Assembly: GCA_963628785.1 (NCBI GenBank)
Contig: CAVGGQ010000003.1
Span: 1-58,441, forward strand
Direction of reading: 5' to 3'
DNA length: 58,441 nucleotides
Origin: Apopatocola sp963628785
GTDB taxonomy: Bacteria > Bacillota > Clostridia > Oscillospirales > Oscillospiraceae
The notes beneath the pieces are model-generated. The model was not told where the DNA came from. It saw only the letters and a list, made by a program, of their open reading frames with translations, and ran no database searches. The position numbers were made by a program, and so were the translations under genes. Of the stretch, positions 26,073 to 34,548 are shown in pieces (the first letter of the stretch is position 1; each line of letters starts with the position of its first letter).

Positions 26073-27386
26073 ATGCAAAAAAAGAGCCTGCAAAAGCGTG
26101 ACCTTTATTTGAATCAAATGATCGCGTTTCAAGATACCGAAATGATCAAGGTCGTGACGGGCATACGGCGCTGCGGAAAATCCAGTCTGATGAAACTGAT
26201 GGCGGAACACTTGCGCGAAACCGGCGTGACGGATGACCAGATCATCGAAATGAACTTCGAGTCCATGAGCATTCCGGATATGGACGCGAGAGGATTTTAT
26301 GAGTATGTCAAAGCCCGCATATGCCCGGATAAGCGAATGTACCTCTTTTTTGACGAGATACAAAAGATCCGCGGGTGGGAAAATGCGGTCAACTCTTTCC
26401 GAGTCGACTTTGACTGTGATATCTATATCACAGGTTCCAACGCCTATCTGCTTTCTTCGGAGCTTTCGACCTATCTGTCCGGTCGATATGTGGAGATCAA
26501 AGTACTGCCGCTGTCTTTTAAAGAGTTCCTGGATTTCCAGGGCTACACGCTGACTGAACGCAGATCGCTTGCAGGCGGCATGAAAAAGAGGGTCGCCGAT
26601 GCATTCGGAGAAGCATATGATGTAAAAGAGCTTTACGATGCCTATGCGAAATTCGGCGGAATGCCTATGCTGGCCGACATCGGTTTGGAGATCAATCGCG
26701 TGGCAGCAGCCATGGACGGCGTATATTCCGCGGCTGTTATCAATGATATCCTGGAGAGAGAAAAACGCGAAGGGCAGCGAAATATCACCGATGCGGTGCT
26801 GTTGAAGAAGATCATTTACTCTTTAGCGGATAACATCGGAAATAATACTTCTGCCACTTCCATCGGAAACACTTTTGTCAGCGAGGGACTTTTAGAGAGC
26901 GGGGTCCGAAAGACGAAACCTGCGGTACAGACGGTACAGGCCTATATCGAGGCTCTTACCGAAGCGTATATCTTTTATGAGATCAAACGCTTTGATATTA
27001 AGGGCAAAGAATACCTGCGTACGCTTGGCAAGTATTACATCGTGGATATCGGTCTTCGAAATTATCTTCTGGGCTATCGTGACGGAGACAGCGGACGTGG
27101 TCTGGAAAACATCATCTACTTTGAACTGCTGCGCCGAGGATATGATGTGGCCATCGGTAAGATCGACAATCTGGAGGTCGACTTCATCGCAACGAAAGCA
27201 GATGAGAAAAAATATATCCAGGTCACGGAATCCCTGAACTCCCCGGAAACCAGAGAGCGTGAACTTGCACCTTTGCGCAAGATCCGCGATAGCTACGAAA
27301 AAACCGTCATCGCGCTGGAGTGCGATTTTACGCAGACACAAGACGGAATCAAGGTCATCAAAGCGCCGGATTTTCTTTTGGAATGA
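26073..27386 (+). CDS. AAA ATPase with DUF4143 domain
   Basis: A 437-aa protein. Walker A is GIRRCGKSS (residues 30-38) and Walker B is YLFFDEIQ (90-97). A sensor-like ITGSNAYLLSSELSTYLSGR segment follows, and the C-terminal half is a DUF4143 region (FEYF-like IIYFELLRRGYDVAIGKIDN, then EVDFIATKADEKKYIQV). Such proteins are common, often solitary and accessory, in gut Firmicutes; their role is unknown. ATG 26073 is chosen because ATG 26043 lies in the promoter -10. It opens the low-GC island; the spacing to the next gene suggests independent control. Confidence 0.85.
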   Translation: MQKKSLQKRDLYLNQMIAFQDTEMIKVVTGIRRCGKSSLMKLMAEHLRETGVTDDQIIEMNFESMSIPDMDARGFYEYVKARICPDKRMYLFFDEIQKIRGWENAVNSFRVDFDCDIYITGSNAYLLSSELSTYLSGRYVEIKVLPLSFKEFLDFQGYTLTERRSLAGGMKKRVADAFGEAYDVKELYDAYAKFGGMPMLADIGLEINRVAAAMDGVYSAAVINDILEREKREGQRNITDAVLLKKIIYSLADNIGNNTSATSIGNTFVSEGLLESGVRKTKPAVQTVQAYIEALTEAYIFYEIKRFDIKGKEYLRTLGKYYIVDIGLRNYLLGYRDGDSGRGLENIIYFELLRRGYDVAIGKIDNLEVDFIATKADEKKYIQVTESLNSPETRERELAPLRKIRDSYEKTVIALECDFTQTQDGIKVIKAPDFLLE

Positions 27387-27452
27387 ATACTCTGCGCAAA
27401 AGAAAGAAAAATTTTCAATTTTGACAACAGGTAGAGTGCTGTGAGTGCAAGC

Positions 27453-27480
27453 CCCGCCGGGAGAAGTGCTTTTCGGCGGG
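27453..27480 (+). terminator. Hairpin between the ATPase gene and the toxin unit
   Basis: CCCGCCG (27453-27459) and CGGCGGG (27474-27480) form a 7-bp stem. It is followed by AACAAAATAA rather than a U-run, so termination is doubtful. A TTGACA at 27421-27426 upstream has no convincing -10 partner. Confidence 0.3.
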
Positions 27481-27532
27481 AACAAAATAACTGAACAAGG
27501 CAACAAAGCCAAAAGAGGAAAAGGGGAAGACT

Positions 27533-29518
27533 ATGTCAAACGCAGTGAAAATGAGAGGCGTAAGATTTATTGCCGCAGCTCTTTTTGTATGTATACTTGG
27601 CGGCTGTGTATGCATGGGAGCATCCGGTGCATCTTATACCGAAACGGCTGTGGAAATATCCGGCAAAGTGTATGAATTTGATAAGGATACGAATTATACA
27701 TTCTCATCTTCTGCAAGTGCTGTATCCACCGAGGAAACACTGACCTGCGGGATGTTTTCCATTGTAGGGACGGATACTGAAATCAAAAGGACCGGTACGA
27801 ATAACGGGACTCCCGCATACATGGTATCTGAAGGGAACATTCAAATTTCGTATATATACTCGGATGCCTTTCAAAACAGCGATGATGAAACGGAATGGCA
27901 TGTCGTCTCCGATAAAGAGAAAAACATTGATGTTTATACCCTGGAAAAGAATATGAAAAACGGCGCGGTGATCCTGCAGCGTTCGGCGGACGGGATCAAC
28001 TGGAATACTATCCGCACGGAAATCAATGTATTCGACAGCTCTGCAGACAGAGTAGACGCGTTATCCTATGAAACATTGAATGTAGAGTTGCTCAATGGGT
28101 GCTTCTATCGGCTCATTTCCGCCTATAAACTTTCGAGAAAAACCGAGTCCGGCAAAATTCTGGGCGTCATATCCAAAGACAATTATGAGTATAAGCGCAT
28201 TGCAGAGGTTTATACTTTCTACGCCGTAGAACGGAACCAGAGCGAATCGCAACTTGCAGACAAAGAGCTGAAATACCGACTCGGAGAAACGGTGCAAACC
28301 GGGGACTTTGCAAGTTACTCCGGTGAGAAAGAGATTACAAAAAACGATTTGCATTATGGCTGGGAAATCGGTGAGTTCTTTGTCAGCGGTTTTACCGGAA
28401 GCACTTCGAAAGACGAAAAAATCGTTTTTTTGAAAAATGCGGGAGACCTGCTTACACTTTGGTTCAACCTGAAACAAGATATCAATGCATTGAACGGGGA
28501 CAAAAACCTGTCGATCACGCAAGATACCGACGGATACGACCAGTATTTCGGTACAGATATGATGGATCTAGGCCGAGGAGCGGTTTTTATACGGCACACG
28601 GACTCAGAAAACATAAAGCATGAAACGGTTATTTACACGGATTTTTTGGAGGCAAATACATCATTAAACGCTGACACGCGGGTACAGCTCTTTGAAGAGG
28701 GAGACTATGAGGTCGCACTTGATTATGAAGTCACAAAAAACCAACTGATCGATAAAACGGAACATTATCGAATTTATTTTCAATCTTCAGTGAGAAATGC
28801 GAACAGTATGTTCTATTTATTTGATACGGAAACACAGGGAGAACTCTCAAATCACGCTCTTACGGAAAACGGATTCAGACTGGATCTGGCCAATTCCAAA
28901 TATCTTGCCGTCACGGTAAAAAAAGAAATTCTGACAGAGAGCGCAGTGGGGCTCAAAGAAGATCCACGATTTAATACAGTAGCAAAAGACGGCGACAGCT
29001 TCACCGAAGAAGGCATTTATACAATTACCGTTCGAAATCAGTATACCGGAGAGAAAACGGAAAAGACGGTTTATGTCGGTGCCAATCCGATACTTATGGC
29101 GTATATGACATCCGGCTACTCAATTGCGGAAATTCGGGACCTAGTAGATAAAGGAGCAACGATCAACGAGGATGGAACGATCAAGCTGCCCGCAGCAGCG
29201 ACACCTGAACCTACTGCAACGCCGGAACCGACATCGACACCTACTCCTCAGCCTACACCGACACCTGAACAGACTGTCGCGCCTACACTAACAGCAACGG
29301 GAAAGCCGGAAACCGAAGAAAGTATTTCGACAGATGCTCAAGCCGAAAAACCGGAAACGGAAGAACAAGCACAGAAAACCGCGGGAAGCAATACATCTAA
29401 AACTACGCTGATTGCAATATTCCTTGTTGCCGCAGTGGGCATTATGGTTTATCTTCAAAGGAAAAAAACTTCTGAGGAGGAGACAAAAGGAAAAGGCTTT
29501 TGGCGGTCGTTCTTGTAA
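27533..29518 (+). CDS. Large secreted, membrane-anchored surface protein of unknown function
   Basis: A 661-aa protein with a signal peptide (GVRFIAAALFVCILGGCVCM). LGGC could be a lipobox, or cleavage may follow GAS. A beta-rich exported region of about 500 residues follows with no recognised domain. Then comes a Pro/Thr/Glu linker (about 553-615, TPEPTSTPTPQPTPTPEQ), a C-terminal membrane helix (TTLIAIFLVAAVGIMVYL) and a basic tail. ATG 27533 has AAAAGGGGAAG upstream. It overlaps the LHH lipoprotein gene by 19 bases, so the two are co-expressed. It may display, process or anchor the nuclease; that is inference only. Confidence 0.7.
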   Translation: MSNAVKMRGVRFIAAALFVCILGGCVCMGASGASYTETAVEISGKVYEFDKDTNYTFSSSASAVSTEETLTCGMFSIVGTDTEIKRTGTNNGTPAYMVSEGNIQISYIYSDAFQNSDDETEWHVVSDKEKNIDVYTLEKNMKNGAVILQRSADGINWNTIRTEINVFDSSADRVDALSYETLNVELLNGCFYRLISAYKLSRKTESGKILGVISKDNYEYKRIAEVYTFYAVERNQSESQLADKELKYRLGETVQTGDFASYSGEKEITKNDLHYGWEIGEFFVSGFTGSTSKDEKIVFLKNAGDLLTLWFNLKQDINALNGDKNLSITQDTDGYDQYFGTDMMDLGRGAVFIRHTDSENIKHETVIYTDFLEANTSLNADTRVQLFEEGDYEVALDYEVTKNQLIDKTEHYRIYFQSSVRNANSMFYLFDTETQGELSNHALTENGFRLDLANSKYLAVTVKKEILTESAVGLKEDPRFNTVAKDGDSFTEEGIYTITVRNQYTGEKTEKTVYVGANPILMAYMTSGYSIAEIRDLVDKGATINEDGTIKLPAAATPEPTATPEPTSTPTPQPTPTPEQTVAPTLTATGKPETEESISTDAQAEKPETEEQAQKTAGSNTSKTTLIAIFLVAAVGIMVYLQRKKTSEEETKGKGFWRSFL

Positions 29519-30786
29519 TCGAATTGCTTTTCACATCTCTTACCGGCTGCGGAAAATTCGCAGAGGAAGCAAAGCCAAAAGATACAAATACCACGCCGAC
29601 CCCAACGGCATCCGCAACCGTCGAACAGCAGAAAGCAAACGAACAGCCAATGGAGAGCGTAGAAGAAACGGCTCGCCCCTCTCCGACAGATGCTACTGAA
29701 ACTGCCGAAGAAACGCCGACGGAAAAATGGGAGCAGGAAATCGACTTCGCGGGTATGTCTGACTCAGCACTGCTTCCGTATATTGAAGATACTCTTTATT
29801 CAGAACTTGTTGCAGATCTGAACAGCGAAGAATACTTTGTGGAAGATGTAACCGCAATTTATATTTCGCAAGAGTACATCAATGAGCTGATGTACAATTC
29901 TCAGTCCAATATATTTTTTGGTTACACCATTAACGAGCTCAATTTCTATTTTCAGGGAACGCGATATGTATTCACGCTCGGGGAAAACGGGAACACGCTC
30001 GCAAAACCGCTGGAAACGGTAGACGATACGACTTATGAGCAAGTACTGAAAAATGTCGCTATCGGAACGGGCGTAATTCTTGTATGCGTTACAGTTTCGG
30101 TAATAACTGCCGGAGCGGCCGATGCGGCGGCAATAAGCACGATTTTTGCAGTAAGTGCCAAAACCGGAGCAGCGTGCGCATTGTCCGGAGCGGCGCTAGG
30201 AGATGTAAGCGCGGCCGTAATTCGGGGGTATCAGACCGGAGACTTGAAGGAAGCTCTCCGCGCCAGCGCTGTTGGAGCAAGCGAAGGATATAAATGGGGA
30301 GCCATATCCGGGGCTTTGGAAGGCGGTACCAAGACGGCGTGGGGGCTCTATCAGGCCACCGGCAACGGCTTAACTATGAACGAGGTTGCCCAGATCCAAA
30401 AAGAATCCGGTTATCCGCTGCAGGTGATCAAACAGTTCCATACGGTCGATGAATATAATGTATTTAAAAACGCCGGACTTACTCCGCAAATGGTTAACGG
30501 ACAACTGGCACTTGTACGAAATATTGACATTTCCCTGGTGGATGAATACGGCAGGACCAATCTGCAAAGAATGCAAAACGGATTGGCCCCGCTGGACGCA
30601 GCCGGGAAGCCTTACGAACTGCACCATATAGGGCAGAAGAACAACGGAACTATTGCGATTCTAACAGCGGATGAACACAATGCTTCGGTGCTGCACGGCT
30701 TTAAAACTTCTTCCGAGATCGACCGCCCGGAATTTGCCAGGATCCGCAAAGCATTTTGGAAGGCAATTGCGGCTCATTGCATATGA
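29500..30786 (+). CDS. Lipoprotein polymorphic toxin with C-terminal LHH nuclease domain
   Basis: The 428-aa product begins with a lipoprotein signal (LLFTSLTGC, Cys 17) and a Thr/Pro/Glu-rich spacer. An unassigned domain (about 80-180) and a Gly/Ala-rich hydrophobic region (about 186-270: VILVCVTVSVITAGAADAAA, GAISGALEGGTKTAW) follow; the latter type often precedes toxin domains. The last roughly 85 residues match the LHH family of HNH/Endo VII nucleases: GRTNLQRMQNGLAPLDAAG, then ELHHIGQKNNG (LHH at 374-376) and EHNASVLHG. The only usable start is TTG 29500, since an in-frame TGA lies at 29473 and no ATG/GTG intervenes. A SUKH immunity gene follows. Confidence 0.75.
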   Translation: MAVVLVIELLFTSLTGCGKFAEEAKPKDTNTTPTPTASATVEQQKANEQPMESVEETARPSPTDATETAEETPTEKWEQEIDFAGMSDSALLPYIEDTLYSELVADLNSEEYFVEDVTAIYISQEYINELMYNSQSNIFFGYTINELNFYFQGTRYVFTLGENGNTLAKPLETVDDTTYEQVLKNVAIGTGVILVCVTVSVITAGAADAAAISTIFAVSAKTGAACALSGAALGDVSAAVIRGYQTGDLKEALRASAVGASEGYKWGAISGALEGGTKTAWGLYQATGNGLTMNEVAQIQKESGYPLQVIKQFHTVDEYNVFKNAGLTPQMVNGQLALVRNIDISLVDEYGRTNLQRMQNGLAPLDAAGKPYELHHIGQKNNGTIAILTADEHNASVLHGFKTSSEIDRPEFARIRKAFWKAIAAHCI

Positions 30787-30794
30787 GGTGTGAG

Positions 30795-31187
30795 ATGGGT
30801 TTATCGGAAAATATACGGAAGAGCAACGGCTTTGCCGCTCTGCAGTCGGCATCGCAAGCGCAAATCGACGCTGCCGAAGAGACTTTAAAACTTCACTTTT
30901 CCGCGGAATACCGGAACTATGCAGAGCAATTCGGCGCGGCGACATTGGAAGACCACGAGTTGACGGGAGTCTGCTCACCGGAGCGCCTTAATGTTGTCAA
31001 TGCCACGCAAAAAGCGCGTGCTATCTATCCGCAGTTACCGCGGCAGATGTATGTACTGGAAAATCTGGGAATTGACTGCGTTTATATTACACAAGAGGAA
31101 AGCGGATCGATATATGAATACGGACCTGCGGACGAGGCAACGAAAATCGCGGATTCTATGAACGAGTATTTGTTTTGCGAGAAATAG
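30795..31187 (+). CDS. SUKH (SMI1/KNR4) family immunity protein
   Basis: A 130-aa soluble protein with the SUKH pattern: N-terminal helix (AQIDAAEETLKLHFSAEYRN), YAEQFGAATLEDHELTG, and the C-terminal CVYITQEESGSIYEYGPADE. SUKH proteins are the commonest immunity proteins for nuclease toxins in Firmicutes. ATG 30795 has GAGGTG close upstream. An ATG at 30783 overlaps the toxin stop (ATGA) and would add four residues. Position directly after the LHH nuclease strongly supports the immunity role. Confidence 0.75.
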   Translation: MGLSENIRKSNGFAALQSASQAQIDAAEETLKLHFSAEYRNYAEQFGAATLEDHELTGVCSPERLNVVNATQKARAIYPQLPRQMYVLENLGIDCVYITQEESGSIYEYGPADEATKIADSMNEYLFCEK

Positions 31188-31212
31188 GATCTGCCGAGCA
31201 GGACTTGCCTAA

Positions 31213-31240
31213 TAAAAAAGCGCCGCTCTTTCGGGCGGCG
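31213..31240 (-). terminator. Terminator of degV
   Basis: CGCCGC (31221-31226) and GCGGCG (31235-31240) pair. On the minus strand the stem is followed by a run of six T (31214-31219 read in reverse), so it ends degV transcription. On the plus strand an A-run follows the stem. Confidence 0.75.
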
Positions 31241-31263
31241 AAAAAAAGGGTAAATGCGGGAGA

Positions 31264-32109
31264 TCATTTGTTATAGTAGAGGATGCCGAGGCAGCCGGGG
31301 CCGCAGTGGCCGGAGATGGTGCTGCCGGCGAGGGTGTGGTGGATCTCTTCGAACTTGCCGTACTCGCGCAGCAGCTGCTCGACGGAGCGGACGATCTCCT
31401 CGTCCACACCGGAGTCGGTGATGAAGATGCGGCGGTAATCCACGTCATCGTGATCCTTGATGCGGTCGGTCACGTAGTTTTCGATCGCCTTCGTGAGCGA
31501 GCCGCGGTACTTTTTCGCCACGCTCATCGCGCCGTTGTGCACCTCAATGCAGGGCTTGAGCTTCAGAAGGTTCGCGCCGAGTGCGGCGACCGTGGAGCAT
31601 CGACCGCCCTTGCGGAGAAATTCAAGCGTATCGAGCACGAAGCTCACATTCAGCTTTTCCTTGCGCTCGTCGAGGACGGTTTTGATCTCCTCGCCGGTGC
31701 GGCCCTCGCCGGCCATAACGGCGGCATCGATGACAAGATGCCCGATGCCGGTGGAGAGATTGCGCGAGTCCACAACGAACACGCGTCCCGGAAATTCCGC
31801 GGCGGCATCGCAGGCGTTCTGGAAGCAGGCGGACATGTCCGAGGAAATGGTGAAGTGGACGATCTGGTCGTGCTCGCACAGCTCCTGCCGGAAAAAGTCG
31901 GTATAGTCGGCAATGGACACCGCCGCCGTGCCGCACAGCTTTCCCGTGCGGGCCGTGTAGGCGAAAATGTCCCCGCGTGTACATTCGATACCGTCGCGCA
32001 GCGCCTTGTTGTCCATCAGAATATAGAGCGGCGTAATCTTTATGTCGTAACGATCTATAAGCACCTGCGTCAGATCGCAGGTGCTGTCGGCGGAAATCCG
32101 AATCTTCAT
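31264..32109 (-). CDS. degV: DegV family fatty-acid-binding protein
   Basis: The 281-aa protein binds a fatty acid and, in the FakB type, presents it to FakA kinase. Family motifs are ISADSTCDLTQVLIDRYDI at the start, TAAVSIADY, HFTISSDMSACFQNA, VDSRNLSTGIG, LEFLRKGGRCS and the C-terminal SGHCGPGCLGILYY. ATG 32109 has AGGAG just upstream; upstream frame extension is not conserved. It stands alone, divergent from miaA; no fakA is in the window. Confidence 0.92.
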   Translation of the reverse strand: MKIRISADSTCDLTQVLIDRYDIKITPLYILMDNKALRDGIECTRGDIFAYTARTGKLCGTAAVSIADYTDFFRQELCEHDQIVHFTISSDMSACFQNACDAAAEFPGRVFVVDSRNLSTGIGHLVIDAAVMAGEGRTGEEIKTVLDERKEKLNVSFVLDTLEFLRKGGRCSTVAALGANLLKLKPCIEVHNGAMSVAKKYRGSLTKAIENYVTDRIKDHDDVDYRRIFITDSGVDEEIVRSVEQLLREYGKFEEIHHTLAGSTISGHCGPGCLGILYYNK

Positions 32110-32175
32110 AAGGACTCCTTTCAAGAGTTCACATTGGGTTCACAAGTGTTAAGATTATACCAAAGGAGTACGGGC

Positions 32176-33144
32176 TTGTCTATGAACAATCATAGGGTCG
32201 TTGTCATCACGGGACCGACGGCGTCGGGGAAAACGGCGCTCGGCGTTTCGCTTGCAATCTCCCTCGGGAGCGAGGTCGTGAGCGCGGACTCCATGCAGAT
32301 CTACCGCGGCATGGACATCGGCTCCGCCAAAGCCACGCGCGAGGAAATGCGCGGTGTGCCGCACCATATGATCGACATCGCCGACCCCGGCGAGGACTAT
32401 TCCGTCAGCCGCTGGGTGGACGGCGCGGCCGCAGTGTGCGATGCGCTGCTCGCGGCGGGGAAAACGCCGATCATCGTCGGCGGCACGGGGCTTTATATCG
32501 AGTCGCTCCTCTCGGGGCGCGACTTTTCCGCGTCTCAGGGAAATTCCCTCTTGCGCGAAGAGCTCAATGCGCGCTATGATGCACTCGGCGGCGAGGCGTT
32601 CCGCGAGGAGCTTCGTGCCGTGGATCCCGAGCGGGCGGAAAAGCTCGCGCCGGGCGATAAAAAACGCCTCGTGCGGGCAATGGAGGTCTACTGCCTCACG
32701 GGCGAGACCATCACCGCGCATGATGAGCGCACCCAAACTCTCCCGCCGCGCTATCCTTCGCTGCGTTTCGCGCTCACATGGAACGAGCGCGAGACGCTCT
32801 ATGAGCGCATCCGCCGCCGCGTGGATCTCATGGCGGAGGCGGGACTTTTCGAAGAGGTCGAGCGGCTGCTGGCTGCGGGACTCTCGGACGGGAGCACCGC
32901 GATGCAGGCCATCGGCTACAAGGAGATCGCCGCCGCGCTGCGCGGCGAGTGCCCGCGGGAGGAAGCTCTCGAGCGGGTGAAGCGCGAGTCCTGTCGCTAC
33001 GCCAAGCGCCAGCTCACATGGCTGCGGCGTGATAAAGACATCATCTGGCTGCCGCGCGAGGAATACCCGACAGATGCATCGCTTCTCGAAGCGGTGCTCG
33101 GGCACATCGCATCCGGCGGCCCGGAAGGAAAGGAGCAGCTGTGA
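32176..33144 (+). CDS. miaA: tRNA dimethylallyltransferase
   Basis: The 322-aa enzyme transfers a dimethylallyl group to A37 of tRNA, the substrate for MiaB. The P-loop GPTASGKTAL, SADSMQIYRGMDIGSAK, GVPHHMIDI, VGGTGLYIE and C-terminal AIGYKEI with YAKRQLTWLRRD are visible. TTG 32176 has AAAGGAG seven bases upstream and is preferred; ATG 32182, two codons later, has the same site at 13 bases. Its stop overlaps the next gene. Confidence 0.93.
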   Translation: MSMNNHRVVVITGPTASGKTALGVSLAISLGSEVVSADSMQIYRGMDIGSAKATREEMRGVPHHMIDIADPGEDYSVSRWVDGAAAVCDALLAAGKTPIIVGGTGLYIESLLSGRDFSASQGNSLLREELNARYDALGGEAFREELRAVDPERAEKLAPGDKKRLVRAMEVYCLTGETITAHDERTQTLPPRYPSLRFALTWNERETLYERIRRRVDLMAEAGLFEEVERLLAAGLSDGSTAMQAIGYKEIAAALRGECPREEALERVKRESCRYAKRQLTWLRRDKDIIWLPREEYPTDASLLEAVLGHIASGGPEGKEQL

Positions 33145-33869
33145 ACATTACGGAAAATGTACGCATAGCGCGCGCGAACATCGCTGCCGCCGCCGAGAGC
33201 GTCGGCCGTTCCCCCTCGGAAGTGCGTCTGCTCGCCGCGACGAAGATGAACGATGCCGAGCGGGTGCGCGAAGCCGTGCGCGCGGGCGTGGATATCTGCG
33301 CGGAAAACCGCGTGCAGGAATTTACGGCGAAAAATGCGGTGAACGCCTACGCCCCCTGCGCCGTCCATTTTATCGGACACCTGCAGAAGAACAAGGTAAA
33401 GTACCTCGTCGGCGCGGTGCAGCTCATCCACTCGGTCGACTCCGAGGAACTCATGGACGCGATCTCCCGCCGGGCGCTCTCGCTCGGCCTCGTGCAGGAG
33501 ATTCTGCTCGAGGTGAACATCGCGGGCGAGGCGTCCAAAAGCGGCGTTTCGCCGGAGAATCTGGGCGCTTTGCTCGCTCATGCGGCGCTCTGCCCGGGGC
33601 TTCATGTGCGGGGACTTATGACAATTCCCCCTCTCGCGGCTCCCGGTGAAGGAAATCGTTGCTATTTCCGACAAATGTATGAGCTTTTTGTTGACATCCG
33701 AAGCAAAACATACGATAATATAGAAATGACTGAACTGTCGATGGGCATGAGCGGCGACTATGAAGACGCCGTGCGCTGCGGCGCGACCATCGTGCGGCTG
33801 GGAACGGCCCTGTTCGGTCCTCGGAACTATACGATTCAGGAGGCACCCCCGAATGGGACTATTGGATGA
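33141..33869 (+). CDS. ylmE: PLP homeostasis protein (YggS/YlmE family)
   Basis: A 242-aa single-domain PLP-binding protein of the alanine racemase N-terminal fold, involved in PLP and amino-acid homeostasis. The PLP lysine is in LLAATKMND. Other motifs are ENRVQEF, HFIGHLQKNK, SVDSEELM, LEVNIAGEASKSG, LMTIPP, LSMGMSGDYEDAV and RLGTALFGPR. The GTG start at 33141 overlaps the miaA stop (GTGA). It heads the ylm-type division cluster; its end overlaps sepF. Confidence 0.93.
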   Translation: MNITENVRIARANIAAAAESVGRSPSEVRLLAATKMNDAERVREAVRAGVDICAENRVQEFTAKNAVNAYAPCAVHFIGHLQKNKVKYLVGAVQLIHSVDSEELMDAISRRALSLGLVQEILLEVNIAGEASKSGVSPENLGALLAHAALCPGLHVRGLMTIPPLAAPGEGNRCYFRQMYELFVDIRSKTYDNIEMTELSMGMSGDYEDAVRCGATIVRLGTALFGPRNYTIQEAPPNGTIG

Positions 33870-34494
33870 GCTGAAGAAACTGACAAAACCGTACGATGAC
33901 GGGGAGTATCTCGAGGAAGACCTCGCAGAGCCCGTCCGTGCACCCGGCCGCCCGGTCGACAACCGCTCGTACGCTTCCTACGCGGAAGCGCCGCGCAATG
34001 CCGAACCCGCGCAGCCGACCCGCCGCCCTTATGCATTCTCCAATCTCCGCGGTGCTGCCCGGCAGCAACCGGCCGAAGACCCCTACGCCCAGAACTACGG
34101 CTATGCGCAGCCGCAGCAGGGATATGCCGACCCCTATGCGCAGAACTACGGCTATGCACAGCCGCAGCAGGGCTACGCCGACCCCTACCGTCAGGCGTAT
34201 GCGCAGCCGCAGCAGCCCCGGCAGGAAGCCCCCGTACAGCCGAAGCTTCTGCTCGTCCATCCCGACAAGTTCGAGCAGGCCTCGGACATTGCCGACCGCA
34301 TTGCCGACCGCAACGCCATCGTGCTCAACCTCGAAAATGCCCCTGACGCCATGACCCGCCGTATGCTCGACTTCCTCTCGGGCGTCACCTACGCCCTCGG
34401 CGGCAAGGTGAAAAAAGTCTCCGGCCGGACGTACATCATCACGCCCTCCGGCATGGACTTCATGGGCGACAGCATCGGCACCGAGCAGCAATAA
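33853..34494 (+). CDS. sepF: Cell division protein SepF
   Basis: The 213-aa FtsZ-binding protein has an N-terminal membrane-targeting segment (MGLLDELKKLTKP). A long Tyr/Gln/Pro-rich linker follows, and the C-terminal SepF domain (residues about 130-208) has LLLVHPDKFEQASDIADRI, AIVLNLENAPDAMTRRMLDF and GKVKKVSGRTYIITP. The linker contains a 17-residue tandem repeat. ATG 33853 has AGGAGG nine bases upstream and overlaps ylmE by 17 bases. Confidence 0.93.
   Translation: MGLLDELKKLTKPYDDGEYLEEDLAEPVRAPGRPVDNRSYASYAEAPRNAEPAQPTRRPYAFSNLRGAARQQPAEDPYAQNYGYAQPQQGYADPYAQNYGYAQPQQGYADPYRQAYAQPQQPRQEAPVQPKLLLVHPDKFEQASDIADRIADRNAIVLNLENAPDAMTRRMLDFLSGVTYALGGKVKKVSGRTYIITPSGMDFMGDSIGTEQQ
34078..34215 (+). 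repeat. 51-bp tandem repeat inside sepF
   Basis: Units starting at 34078, 34129 and 34180 (the last partial) encode DPYAQNYGYAQPQQGYA, then the same again, then a diverged DPYRQAYAQPQQ. They keep frame and lengthen the disordered linker. Confidence 0.85.
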
Positions 34495-34548
34495 AAAAAG
34501 GAAATCCATAAGTAAACGAATAAATTAGATCAAACGGAGGGAATTTCT

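Noticed and set aside
29461..29500. Programmed -1 frameshift fusing the 661-aa protein to the toxin at the A7 run
   Set aside because: A shift at 29462-29468 enters the toxin frame before the TGA at 29473 and would stop at once. No canonical slippery heptamer lies downstream of that TGA.
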